From contig JABCPU010000049.1 of assembly GCA_016800925.1 (NCBI GenBank), positions 1 to 64,000 of the forward strand: a stretch of 64,000 nt of DNA. The letters are read 5' to 3'. Source of the stretch: Suillus spraguei (lineage: Eukaryota > Basidiomycota > Agaricomycetes > Boletales > Suillaceae). Every line of letters starts with the position of its first letter. Positions within the stretch are counted from its first letter, which is position 1. Both the position numbers and the translations under genes were made by a program. The notes under the pieces were generated by a model that was not told where the DNA came from, ran no database searches, and saw nothing but the letters and a program-made list of their open reading frames with translations. Below, one piece after another: positions 42,166-53,964 of the stretch.

Positions 42166-43860
42166 GCACTATCGCTCATCTTGGACATTTATGGGTCCGT
42201 AGACTTGAACCGTTGCAATAGCGAGCGTGGATACACCAACCAATGACAGGGCTGAAGACGACCCAACGACCCAGCGCCTCGATGGCATTGTCGTCATATG
42301 CGGTCGTTGAATGTACAACTGTTGGAGTATTTATAGAAAGACTAAGGAAGTGCAAGACTCAGAAGCGTCAATGTAGCCTCGGAGTGGGCAGGGGCCCACA
42401 ATTTTATGTTGCCAGATTGTCATCGGCACTGTCATGGTGAGGCTTCTGCTTTTTTCATCTGTTTGGGCGAAATCCACATTAGCACAGACGTTTGGCAACA
42501 ACGAACGAGCGGTGACCACTCACGACGACATAGAGCGCAGAGGACATGATGATGGCAGCGCCGAGAACTGACAGCAAAGCCGGTATAACTCCGAAGGACA
42601 GGAGTCCGAGCACCACAACGAAAAGCATCTGGGCATACATTCCAGTAACACCACGCGACACAGTTTTTTGATGTAGTCAAGAGTCCTGAACTATAGTGAG
42701 TTACCAGTAAGCAAACGCATAATCACTAATGTACGCACCTGGGCCACAAAGCCGAAGACACCGATCATGAGCAGAAGAAGTATCCACATCCATGAAGTAG
42801 GATATACATACAACGGGGATATCAAGGACAACCATCCTGTTACAAATGATCAATTAATGGTGCCGAGTAAACTGAAAACTAGGTATCTGAAATCTTCATG
42901 AGTAATCAAAGGCAGATCATAATTCTCACCTCCCGCACCAGCTTGCTTGACAGAGTAGCTCTCTTTCAAAAACACAAGTCCAGCCACCGCTGTCGTAAGA
43001 GGTGTTAAAAAAATCAAGACTGTCGCATCTGCGACAGACAAGTACTGGAGTGACCAGTACAAGCCAGATACCCCCCAAAAAACCTGGGAAACAGATCGTT
43101 GAGGAGTTTGAGGTCGTGCGAGTAGATCAGCACCCACCCACTGGCAGTGACACCACGAATGAACAGCATTATTCGAACACCTTCAGGACCAGCAATCGGA
43201 TCAGGAATCCCCATGACAATTTTTTGTGTCATCCGGTGTGTGGAAAAAAAATCGGCAAACATGTATATCTCGCAGCATATAAAAATGATGCTCTGGGACA
43301 ATCGATAGACATTCGAGTCGAGGACTCTGTGACGTACCATCCTGATCGCAATATTCTGTTTACAGTGGTTTCACTCCATATCCGATCATCAAAGTTGGAA
43401 ACAGCTGACCTGAAGTGCGTGCACGGGATGCTCCAAGCTGTTCAGTAGCTTCACCGAAATATACATGGGAGCGAAGAAAAATTGGGAGTATATGATTAAT
43501 AGTATACCAGCATTTCTGACGAGCGGTTCATGTGCGACTTCTCGATCATCTTGACGTGTTTGCGTCAAGCTACAGATTTCTATGTCGTCACAGTGGCAAC
43601 TTGGGCCTGCTCATCTTCGATGTTCGTTGGGTAGATAGTTCTCAAGGCTGGCATAACTAGTACACCCAATAATATAGTGGCTAGATGGGTCGAGGAATTG
43701 ATGCGGTCTAGGACTGCCACAATCGTGCCATATAATTCTGCCCTATATAATAGTATTTATATACAGTGCGAAAAATTTGTATCGTTGCCACTTGCCAGCT
43801 ACATTCGACTTGCTTCCTATTTTCTGTGGAAGCCACGGGTATCTGCTACTCATGTATACA
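42166..43860 (-). repeat. Segmental duplicate of the transporter copy 3 region (8870-10970)
   Basis: Same orientation and order as 8870-10970, about 90 percent similar by eye. It includes the shared block around TGAACCGTTGCAATAGCGAG (8910 and 42206) and the shared upstream region. About 380 bp corresponding to 9625-10004 are deleted at about 42856. The segment is bracketed by related sequences, about 42070-42165 and 43950-44092 (both with GATACGAGCA...ACAGTCC). Confidence 0.75.
42479..43614 (-). pseudogene. EamA/DMT-type membrane transporter, copy 4 (internally deleted)
   Basis: Start ATG 43614 (MSRPKLPL). A short deletion next to it, compared with copy 3, gives an immediate stop. The 18-nt microexon is kept at 43338-43355. 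The core LYWSLQYLSVADATVLIFL is present, but an extra C in the run at about 43070 shifts the exon start. The exons corresponding to 9625-10004 of copy 3 are missing. The C-terminal exon is readable (RGVTGMYAQMLFVVVL, LSVLGAAIIMSSALYVV) to a stop at 42479. Confidence 0.75.
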
Positions 43861-46800
43861 GGCAGTGAGTGTCTGGCTCTATTAGATCACAGATGCCGTG
43901 CACATACAAGACTCGGACCGCCTTCAATCTGACTTTATGTAATTTACCGCTCCGTCAAGCTTATGCGGGCCTTGGTGTCAACGCATGTTCATATGTTGGA
44001 ATTAACTCAGGGATTGGTACCAGTGCGTGTTCATATTCTGGAATTAGCGGCGATGATGCCGGTAAGATACGAGCAACACAGTCCTTCATACCTGGGGGAG
44101 ATATGGATGGGGCCGGAGATACCAACGTGTCCGGCATTATATCGTAAGTTGAGTTTGGTGGAAGCAAGGCGGGCTTTAGCGGAAAAGGATGGTAGCCATG
44201 CGGGCGCAGGTGCCAAAAACATACGTTTAGTCACTAGATAAGAACGAGAGCAACGAAAATGACGGTGTTTGGTGTAGCGGAGGGTGCGTGCACTGATGAA
44301 ATTTGACTTGGGAGTTAGAATGGCGGGTATCCTGGACACGGGTAACGAATGACCTGAGTTGTACGTTGAAGTTCAACCTTGAATTCAGGTGACACCTTGA
44401 ATCGTCATTGCCCGTTCGCGTCGGCATTGGGAAGCGTTAGTCAAAAGATTTTTGTCGCCACCTTCGCGGTTCCTACTAGTACCTAGCAGTTGGCTAAGTT
44501 AGTGGACTTCAACTAATTATGAGGTTTTCGAGGTCTTGTTATTAAGTTCTTACGTAGTATGCTGCGCACGTACCCTGTTCTCGTCAATGTTTTTGGGCCG
44601 AAGTACCGTTCAGAAGGGGTAACGGGGATTGATAATGTATAAGGTAGGGATGTCGTGTCGTACTTCGGCGTCGGTCCGATATAGTGAAAACGAATGGAAG
44701 CAGGCAAAGGTGAGCACACCACCACCATCGAAGTTAAACTGGAACTTGGGCGTAGCTTCGTCGCCACTTACGAACGTAACGGACTGATCACGTGATGCAT
44801 AATTCGGGTTAGACCTAGGGTTGAGTGGGGTGGACATCAACCAGATAATCAACACCATCGATGATCGAGGTCATTCCAAACCAAGAGTCATCAAAATCGT
44901 TCCAAACCCAGAATCATCAAAATCCACGACTGCCAGACACATGTCTCGATGCTAGATGTGTCATAAGTCCGCGGACTGAAATGTAGCGCTTGTAGCAGGG
45001 TCAATGGTATGTGGTAGAACTGACATAACATAGAGCCAACTTCTAGGCGCGGGCGCATCCCATGTCAAGATGTGATTACAACAAGAATATAGGCAAGTTT
45101 GTGGGATCATGCCGGAAGGTACTTACTCATTTGATAAGGACGATATGTATTGAAGTAGGAGACTTTCAGGGAGCCCGAAACACTGTGTCACGGTGGGCGA
45201 TTACCGCGATGGCTCAACACTTAGGACAAAATACGCCTTGAACTTTGATAGGATGTCCGGCAGATCGTCATGGGGCCTCCATTGTGCTTGGCGGTTATAG
45301 AGGGTGTGACCAAACGATTTTCCGACATCAAAAATGACGTCGAAAAGAGAACCCATGTCAGACAACATCAAGATGTGGCATGTTGTGGGTAAGTAGATGG
45401 TCTCGCGCTGTCGGAGGCCGATTACAGTTGTGGTACCACAGACTCAGAAGTCTGATGATGGTGGCGTTGAAGTCACATACTACGCGAAGCATCGACGGGA
45501 AGCCTTGCCCGATAGAGTTGTGCTCCCCCGATCAAGACGTAGCCCACATATTCTTCAGGAGAAATAATGAAACGATGATGGGCGCCAAGGATGAGAACCT
45601 TGATGCCATCATGATCAAGTATTGGCCTTTGCGTGGGGAGGATTACAAGAACGAGAGCGTGTGGAGCCCAGAGCAGCTAGTGGAGCTTCGTACTATCTTA
45701 GAGTGTCGAAATCTGTAAGTTAAATCTCGAGGTAAACGGTATAGCTCTGCGCACAGGAAAGTAAGAGTTATCAACGTCGAAGGCTAGCGATTGCAACTAT
45801 ATCGATAGATAGCGTGTTGGATGCGGAGCAAAAGAGGTCGAGAGCAGAAAATGATATCTGTATCTCCACTGAGCGAGAAGACCGGTTGCGCACGTTCCCA
45901 TCAGGCTCAACAGTTGCAAGGAATCTTCGTTCGAAGTTCTGTCAAGTCAGGGTGGACTAACACTGGGACCTACGGGCAGCCTCTTGTAGGTTGGTGACAA
46001 AATTGATCTGGGCACGAGGCAAATTGTCTAAACATGGATCGAGATTCAATGAACTCTCCGGCACTCCGGGACATTCTCCGCAGTATAATCTCGGAGGAAG
46101 CACTATATGCAATTATACTATACGCATGATGAGCCGTCGTTTATGCTGACTGCGGTGAGCAAACACGCTTAGTAAACTCGTGGTTGTGGAGCATTTCGGG
46201 CTGCACAGGAGTGGAGCGGGTATTAGAGAACCGGCGGCTAAGGCTGAGCACAGTGGCTCTGAGCGAGAGGCTCGACATCCCGCAGTGGCGTAGATTAACC
46301 GGGCAACCCCGGCTGATCTGTGAAATCTCGAAGGCGGGGCCTTGGCTCGAAGCCCTGGACCGCATTACCCAAACTTGGCTCTAAATGAAGACACCGTTTC
46401 CCCAATCATGGATACATACAGCCAAAGTGAGCTAAATTTCGGTCGAATTTATTGTTTTAGGTATAGATTTCAGTCGCACGTCTGGATCGAAGACGACAAT
46501 CTCATGATAATATTGTCGTTGGACCAGACCGTCATCAGGAACGTGCCATCCGAGATAATCGCGTCAGCCAAGTACGTTCTCTAGCGTTGTAACACTATAC
46601 AAGGCCGCCTTGGTGTCAATCATGGTTGATGGTGGGCTGGCAGGGAACGGCGACGATGTTTGCGTGTCAATCGGGGGCTTGTCTTTGAACTACCTCGGGC
46701 TTGAGAAACCCTCAAACTGATGCGATTCTTCGGATACTTCTTAGATGTCGAAGTTAAAGATGCGCTACGGTGACAAGCGTTCGACACAGCGATCTTTCAG

Positions 46801-48080
46801 GCCGGGTGACATTCCCCGCGTAGACACGATCCAAGTGAAACATGTAATGAACAACTGAGATCAGTGAGTGCCTGCACAATTAAATGTCCGAAAGCGGTTT
46901 GATTGAAATGGAGGGACGACTTGTAATCAACGCTCCATGAACACATGGGCATTCGGGCATGAATTCAACGATACAACAGTATCTTCGATACCTTGAAACA
47001 TGAATTTGTCTTGGTCGGTGCCGCAGAGGTGATAGTTGACCCGTAGGGTTGGTTCATGCAACGAGATCCGTGCATGATCCGCTGCAATAAGTGAAAGGAC
47101 CAGATAGAAGGTAGTGATTACGAAAGGTATGATGTTACTGTGTCGTACGAGAAAGTGAATGTTCCGACCCTATTCAACACATGATCTGCGACAGAGCGCG
47201 CAAAACTATGACCAAGTTAAGATAAGGTCCAGGTGCCTTTGTGTGGGCGCGTTTACGGTCGTAGAATGTGACAATTTGAAAGTGGTATACCTCGCGACCG
47301 AGAAGTTAAAAACACCGTATATTAGCTGTCCCTCTACCGAGAATGGTCAGAATATGAATACTGTGCGTTGTATGTAGGAATAAAGACTCGTAAATGATTG
47401 TTGAGAGTTGGATGCGAGCAAAAGACGCACAGCAAGGGTTGAAGCTAAGAAGCATCGAAGATGCTGATCGCCGTATAAAAAGCAAGGTAACCTGATTGGT
47501 GGAGATGTCAAATGTTAATATAGTGAGACTGTCATTGGTCGATGCCAAAAGAGGTTGTTAAGGTTCGAGGATGGATTCTCAAGATCAGATGAGTGAATTC
47601 CAAGAACCTTAAACCTCACGGCACCGAATCGAGTATGTGAAGAACTTGTAGTAGTAGTAGTTCAGACATGTAGTAGTAGTAAAGAATCGCCGGTTAATGT
47701 CATCATCCAATTTTCGTAACACCCCTCACCTAGTTGACCGTGTTCCTTGATACATATAATTCGATGGCAGTACCGGTCTTGAAGCTATCTGACGGCCCAC
47801 TCAGAACCGTGTGGATAAACTCTCGTAGCGAGGCGCGGTATCAATAGCTCCGGGATTGGTAAAAGCCCCGGGTGGCTGTGATCTTATGCCGAGATTCTCG
47901 ATTTTTTATGTAATTGAGCACAATATATTTCATTCTACATAACGGATTCATGCTAAATAGGCTTAAGGCTACATCATATACAGCACCCTCTCTTTCTCCA
48001 CAACACACGAATCTTCATCATCTATAAATCTCTCTCCATACACCATTTACAGTACTACATTCAACCCCATCTTCTATCTA
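43861..48080. other. Long gene-poor region
   Basis: About 4.2 kb without a frame I can support. Notable bits: a 36-39-bp imperfect repeat at about 43970-44045 (GTTCATAT.TTGGAATTA words), an open frame at 45380-45718 (+, ends SPEQLVELRTILECRNL) of unknown family, frames at 46184-46384 and 46342-46584, and a TAG trinucleotide cluster at about 47648-47682. From about 47950 it becomes pyrimidine-rich, the promoter side of the gene at 48101. Confidence 0.4.
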
Positions 48081-48100
48081 CTACTCCAGCTCTCATACCT
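48000..48100 (+). promoter_or_regulatory. Promoter/5' UTR of the zinc-finger factor gene
   Basis: CTATAAATC at about 48022 is a TATA-like box. It is followed by C/T-rich sequence with CACCATTTACAG and the start codon at 48101 (context CCTATGGCC). The spacing fits a start about 40-60 bp upstream of the ATG. Confidence 0.45.
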
Positions 48101-49948
48101 ATGGCCACTACCTCCCAACCCATCGCGTTCCACTCTCCTAATCACCCTGATTTCCACATGGCATCTGGTTCATTCACAGGTAACAACAACACAGTCCCTT
48201 ACTTTCTAGGCTCGCCAATATCATGGCGCGCCGGCTCATTTGGAAGTCGCTTCTACCCTGGTTGTTCCCCTGGTCAACTCTTGGGTCCACTCGAGTCAGT
48301 TCATGTTGTTTCAAGTACACGTGTCAAGTGCTCATCTTGTCTACACAGTCCTAATGAATTCAAGTGTGCCAAGTTGTCTTCATCTATTGACAGCGACCAT
48401 GGTTCAATTCTGAACGCTCTCAGTGCTTTCGACAGGGATGACGAATTGGTGAGTTCCGACTTTCGTATTTCGTGCCAACCTCTCATCGTTCCATTATTGC
48501 AGTGTCGCAACTACACATGCTGTGGTCTACAGCTTGATGACCTACATGCTCTGTTACAGCATTTCGAGGAGGTTCACGTTGTCGTGCTTGACCCGTCCAC
48601 TCACCCTCAGTACCCAGCCATCCCACCTTTGCCTCAGTCTGTTCATAACCCATCTCCGTCTTACTTCTCAAACCATCATCAGCACCCTTCGTCTTACAAC
48701 CAAGGTGGCTTTGACCCGGATGACATGGAACTTGATGTCGATCAGGGCAGTACGCCTTCGTCAAACGCGCCAACTCCCCCTGACACCCCCCTCACCACTC
48801 CACTGTCCTCACATCCTATCCATTCCTTTAACCACTTTGGTCAGTCGAAGCCTGCATCCCCGCATCTTCCCGTGTCGGCATTCGATACGACAACCGTGCT
48901 CCCTTCCCGCTCCGTTCACGGCTCAGTATTCCCACCCTCTCGAAATGGTCTCCCAAATGTGGCAAATGCCCCCGATGTCTTCAATGGTTACGCGGGCTAC
49001 TCCGACTACTCATCTTCAATGCCTGGCACTGTTCCTTCCCCACCTGCCAGCGATGATCTTCACGCACCTGTCACTCCTGTCAGTGAACCGGGTAGTCCCT
49101 ATGGCTGTCTTCCTCCTGCCGTAGTATTCTCCACGAGTAATAGTCCTTCCAACACCCCTTCAGCCTCTCGTGTTCCATCTCCAGCAAGCGCCTCATCCCA
49201 CCCCGCGGCCTCCGCGGCCACGCCTCATTTGTCAGATTCGCCTACTTCTTCCAAAGCTTTCCCATCACAGCAAGCCAATCAGCGTGCCAGTACCACGCTC
49301 TCTCGCCCTGCATCATCATTGCTATTATCAAAGCCCTTCCGCTGTCCCAAGCCTAATTGCAATAAGAGCTACAAGCAGGCTAATGGGCTCAAATATCATA
49401 TGACCCACGGCAGCTGTAACTTTGCGCCGCCTAAAGACCTCGAGCAAGTACAGGCACTACTGGCTAGCAAGCGGTCCGCCCGCGAGGCTGCTGGGCAGGA
49501 AGATCAGGGCATCACCGAGGGCGAGATGCGCGAAGTCGAACGTGAAGCAGAACGCAGGCTTCGACCCTTTGCTTGTGGTGTCAGTGATTGTCAGCGCCGA
49601 TACAAGAACATGAACGGTTTACGATATCACTATCAGCACTCGGGTGACCACGGTGCAATTGGCCTGGCTCTCTTGGCCAGCGGACAACACGAATGTTTAC
49701 AGAATGCTCATGGACGGAGTAGCAGTGCAAGCTCACGGCATTCAACGCCAGCGACGAGTGGACACTCGACGCCAGTGAGCGCACACCCGGCACCATCATA
49801 TGCTCAACAATATCAGCAGCAGATGCTTTACTCCTCCGCACAGCAGCAGTACTTGCGCCAGCAGCAGCAGGTCTTACATGTGCAAATGCAGATGGGTTAT
49901 CCTACCTGCTTAACCGAGGCTGTCCCTATCACCGTCGCCCAACCATAA
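48101..49948 (+). CDS. Sfp1-like C2H2 zinc-finger transcription factor
   Basis: Nuclear regulator related to yeast Sfp1, a factor for growth and ribosome-biogenesis genes. The continuous frame is 615 codons. An N-terminal region (GNNNTVPYFLGSPISWRAGS) is followed by a first Cys/His unit CRNYTCCGLQLDDLHALLQH (about 48503). A long Ser/Pro-rich linker comes next, then a second finger RCPKPNCNKSYKQANGLKYH (about 49342-49400) and a third ACGVSDCQRRYKNMNGLRYH (about 49570-49630) ending HSGDH, the split pair typical of Sfp1. The tail is Gln-rich (about 49815-49870). A likely intron GTGAGT...TTGCAG at 48449-48502 is 54 bp, in phase and stop-free, so the spliced protein would be 597 residues. The segment around 48315-48373 may hold a further intron. 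Confidence 0.85.
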   Translation: MATTSQPIAFHSPNHPDFHMASGSFTGNNNTVPYFLGSPISWRAGSFGSRFYPGCSPGQLLGPLESVHVVSSTRVKCSSCLHSPNEFKCAKLSSSIDSDHGSILNALSAFDRDDELVSSDFRISCQPLIVPLLQCRNYTCCGLQLDDLHALLQHFEEVHVVVLDPSTHPQYPAIPPLPQSVHNPSPSYFSNHHQHPSSYNQGGFDPDDMELDVDQGSTPSSNAPTPPDTPLTTPLSSHPIHSFNHFGQSKPASPHLPVSAFDTTTVLPSRSVHGSVFPPSRNGLPNVANAPDVFNGYAGYSDYSSSMPGTVPSPPASDDLHAPVTPVSEPGSPYGCLPPAVVFSTSNSPSNTPSASRVPSPASASSHPAASAATPHLSDSPTSSKAFPSQQANQRASTTLSRPASSLLLSKPFRCPKPNCNKSYKQANGLKYHMTHGSCNFAPPKDLEQVQALLASKRSAREAAGQEDQGITEGEMREVEREAERRLRPFACGVSDCQRRYKNMNGLRYHYQHSGDHGAIGLALLASGQHECLQNAHGRSSSASSRHSTPATSGHSTPVSAHPAPSYAQQYQQQMLYSSAQQQYLRQQQQVLHVQMQMGYPTCLTEAVPITVAQP

Positions 49949-51712
49949 AGACTGGCGCTCATTCAAAATGCAATAGTCCGAAAGGATGAAGCTTTTTCGA
50001 ACGTAGACTAGATGTAACTTATCACATTCCTACTGGCTCTTGGTCACTCGGCACGTTCTGGGCCTACTTCGGTCTCTCGCCATCTCGACACGCAGTGAAA
50101 AAGTAAAAATTATACATATTGGTCGACTATTGTGATATATCGCCTCTTCCGCTTTGCTTTCACTTTGCTCTTGCGTGTTTCGGTCTACAGCATATCCCAG
50201 GTCGACGTCCATCGCTTCTTCGTTTGCTGGTTCTCGTTTGGTTTTCCTTGGCGTCAGGCTTATAATAATGCATCTCTCTTCTTCCTTGGTTGTTCTTCAC
50301 TGCTCAGAACATAGCAACTGTCCTACGTTCCCCAAAAGCTGGGATTCTGTACTATTATGCAGGCTGGCATCTCTTCTGTAATCTTACTCCTACAGGTCCA
50401 TCATTCGCACTCATTGCGTATATTTACATTAGCTATCTACATACACAGTATGACTTCCTATTTCATCATGCATGCAGTGGATCTTGTCATCTGTGCGAAA
50501 TGCGAGTCTCGGAATACTTTGAAAGTTAAACTGAAAGGCCCAATTCAAATCAAGCTGCACATGGTGCCACGTGTTGATCGGGATCACTTGTGTCACAGTG
50601 TTTGCACGATCCCGATTCCTCGCAGATCTGATCGACAGGTCTCACCACTTGAAGCTTGAAGTCCTGCTGCTCATTTGCTATTTGAAATCAGAGTTTTCCA
50701 TTCAACTCCCGCTGAAAAACGTTGACGTGTGACACTCTGTAACGAGGACAAGCCAAGTGCTCAGGGTTCCAATGAGATGCGTGACGTCGCAACGATCACG
50801 ACAGTTCGAGGAACACTTGCACGAAAAGGGAATGGACGAGAAATACAACAGAGTTCAGAGTCCATGTAGCTTGGGAGGGAAAAAAAAAACTTTTCCCCTC
50901 AAGTGTCTCTGCCGTCTGCATCGGAGGCCCGACGGTCGGCACGCGAGCCATATGGAAAGTTTGATCAGAGACGAAGTTGAAGGTTGGGTAACCCTGACTG
51001 TCTGAGACTAATACTTTGCAGGGAACAAGTCGTACGACATACATGGCTGCGCCGGAAGCATTTTTGCGTAGTGTACAAATCTCCATTACCTGGGTGACTG
51101 ATCGTTGTTCTCCATGAATGCGAACCTTTTACGGAGAACTGGCCGTGCTTCTGGCTTCGATAGGGCCGATGGTCTATGTAGGGCTAGAATCGGGTATGTA
51201 CGCTGATGGGTCCTGATGGGTCCCCATCACTGTCTTGTTTCAGGTGCATTTTTTTTTGAAACCCTGCGAAAATTCCCGGTGGATGGGTGGCTCATTTGGG
51301 CCCCTTTTTCTGTGGTGCATCTGCCCCAGGATAAATTGGTATTCCAGCTACGCCACATCGCCAACACGCGCGCGGTGTGTCTCGAGGGCCAGCTAGCGAA
51401 CAGCTGGGACCCGACAACGCGTGATTGATATGCTCGCCGAGAATACCAGAGCAGGAGTCTGACTCGGTTGGGCGTGAACGGAGTCATTTCATACATAATC
51501 AACACCGTTCTATATAATTTTTGATTCGTATCGCAGAAGCCAATGTATATTGCGTCGAAGGAATCTGTATTGTTGAAGGAAAGATTGGCGTAGAGATACT
51601 GACAATGGGTACGTTCCGTGGCCCGAACTTTGCCTGCAAGTTTCCCCGTCGTGGCAAAAATCTAGTAGCTAATCGCATGATACCTAGGTAAATCTACATT
51701 GAACGTATGGTT
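49949..51712. other. Intergenic region between the zinc-finger factor and the F-box-type gene
   Basis: The left part is the 3' UTR of the zinc-finger gene, rich in T and C (about 50130-50330). No further gene is recognised; short open frames at 50290-50659 and 50757-51005 lack any motif. The two flanking genes are convergent. Confidence 0.4.
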
Positions 51713-53351
51713 CTAATACGAGTCAGGCCGGAAAAAAATGTAATCGGTATTCAGCTGAGGGAAAATTTTTGTAAAAAGGATATCAAATTCTCCTTCATAA
51801 CTCTCCGAGATGCCTTCCTCTTTACGAGGGTAGATCAGCACGAGAGATTCCAACCTACTTTTTGAGTCACGGGGCTCGAGGGAATCAAGGCTTGTCTTAT
51901 CCATGTCGTAGTCATCGTGCACGGAACGGATTGTAACACAAATGCAAAGTTTCTTCAAGCGAGGGTGCCGCTCGACGAATCTGGCGACATCGGACAGTGA
52001 AACTCGTAGTGGCATGAGTGCCGTGCCAAACATGTTCCCATGTTCCTGGTTGAGGAGCAACACCTCAAGACAGGGCAAAGCTTCTCCGATCTCCTCCAGG
52101 TCGTCCTCCCCCATGCTCATGCAGGATATTGTATCGATGTCCACAACCCGAAGGCGACTGAGGTAGAGGAGTGGCCGTATGGTATCAATGGTGATGACTG
52201 AACTAGTAGCTGAGGAAGACTTATAGTATGAAGTGTCGGATAAACGTATGCGTTGCAGGTTCCTAAAAGCCTCGTTCATATGGAGGGAGTTGAAAAATAT
52301 TTGTAGCAGGCTTGAATAGAATTTGACGTCAGATTGAAGTGACATCGAGGTGAGTTTACTAGGCCATAGACGTGTGAAGACTTCGACGTCTTGCCATTCT
52401 CGAGTTATCCAACTAACGCTGTCACAACTCTCAAAGAGAATTGGGCTGCGAGATGAGTTGAAAAGATCTTCGAGAACACGGCCGGTGGGCAGACGCATCT
52501 TGATGCTGGTAAATGATGATAGTCCCCCTAGATAAACCAGGGCATCCTTTGTAATGGTTTCCACAGTGACTGCACGCAGCTTCGGCATTTTTTGGATAGC
52601 ATGCGAGACTGGCAGAACTAAAGGTGCGTCCAATGGGACAGATTGAGAGGAAAAATCGAGTTCGAACTTGAAGTTTTCAAGGGACGGGCAAGTTGTAGGC
52701 AGTGACTGTAAGATCATGTGCCACGAAATCCTCTGCCAAAAGTCCAAGCCCAGCTCATCCCAATCAGTGTACTCGGCATAAATGTGAAAACGCAGAAGGC
52801 GCGGGCCAAGTAAGGGACGGATCAGGTGGACTAAATTACAATGGCCACCTAATTCTCGTAGGTTTGGCATCAGGACCTTCGAGGAGTACGCTAAAGTTTG
52901 TAAAAATGATTGGACAGGACGCGACCAACCGAAACGAAACTTTAAACATCGTACGCGATTTGCATAGCGACCAATAATGACCAGCTGAGCTTCTGTTGGG
53001 ATCTGTACCACTATTAGTAGTGTATTTCTACTTCTCCTGAAAAAAAGGACTAACGATGGGGTAATCTTCCTCTGGAAATTTTTCGGACCGTGCCCGAATA
53101 ATACTAGCACATCGCATGAGGGGTTCAACGCCTCTGAGAGTGTCCCAGAGTGCATCCAATGCTTGCTCCGATAATGTGCGACACGTTAATGCAAGGGCGA
53201 ATAAGGTTGGTCCCGAATATTCGACATAGTGCGCTTGCCGCGGCTCCCAGTAACTACGTTTTTCGGCTTTGAGCTGATCCATGATGTTCTCGAAAATTTC
53301 AGAGACAAGGAGAGCGCGAGGTATTGTGCGATTGACAGTGAGAAGCGTCAT
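51713..53351 (-). CDS. F-box/LRR-like protein
   Basis: Probable substrate receptor of an SCF-type ubiquitin ligase, one of the many F-box-type proteins of mushroom genomes. Exon 1 (53351-53055) starts MTLLTVNRTIPRALLVSEIF and contains an F-box-like pattern: LVSEIFENIMDQL, LFALALTCRTLSEQALDALW. The intron is 53003-53054 (52 bp, GTTAGT donor, TACTAAT branch point, phase 0). Exon 2 (53002-51713) encodes IPTEAQLVIIGRYANRVRCL and Leu-rich stretches at repeat-like spacing (MPNLRELGG, LPTTCPSLENFKFEL, MPKLRAVTVE, LYLSRLRVVDI, LEEIGEALPCLEVLLLN, RHPRLKKLCI). The total is about 528 residues, with no defects seen. A decayed paralogue lies next to it at 53.97-55.1 kb. Confidence 0.8.
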
Positions 53352-53964
53352 TGATCAAGCTATCAGGAGCGAACTCAGTGAGATGACTTTAAACTTTGAA
53401 GTGGCGTTTATGTCGCAAGGGTGTTCTAAATAGATGGGCGATGTGCAGGGGCATGCAAGGAAAACGAGTAGAAGGTTAGGCGATCGGAGTATCGGAGTAT
53501 CTGAGTGTATCGGAATCATGTGTACAGTATGTACTACATATTCTGTCCTAGCACACTGAGTCCAGGGGGATGCGTACAGTACAAAACAGTAACAGTGAAA
53601 CCTTCAATTTGTGGGTCATAGTGACTTCCACAAAGTATTGTTCAGTACTTGTTGAAGGGTCAAAACTTGAAATACTAGATATGGGAGCATGATGCTTAGT
53701 AAGTGATTTGCGATGCGCTTTTGGAAATTCCCCACGCATGCCACCAATAGCATCGCGAGGCACGACAACTCTCATGTACAGGAGGGAACGATATTAATGC
53801 CATCACCCGCAATTTGCTTGCAGCTTTGCGTCATGGTATCATGATCATGGCAAGTGAGATAAGACAACATGACGAAGTCGCAGTCAACAGAAGTAAATTA
53901 TTTAAATTACATTAGTTCATCTATAATGTGATGATGATGCGGTAGGTAGTTCACAGAGATGAGA

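Noticed and set aside
45380..45718. 112-codon frame in the gene-poor region
   Set aside because: The C-terminal half looks protein-like, but no start context, intron pattern or family could be given.
51216..51428. Short plus-strand frame (70 codons) between convergent genes
   Set aside because: No motif and the opposite strand is equally open. Likely chance.
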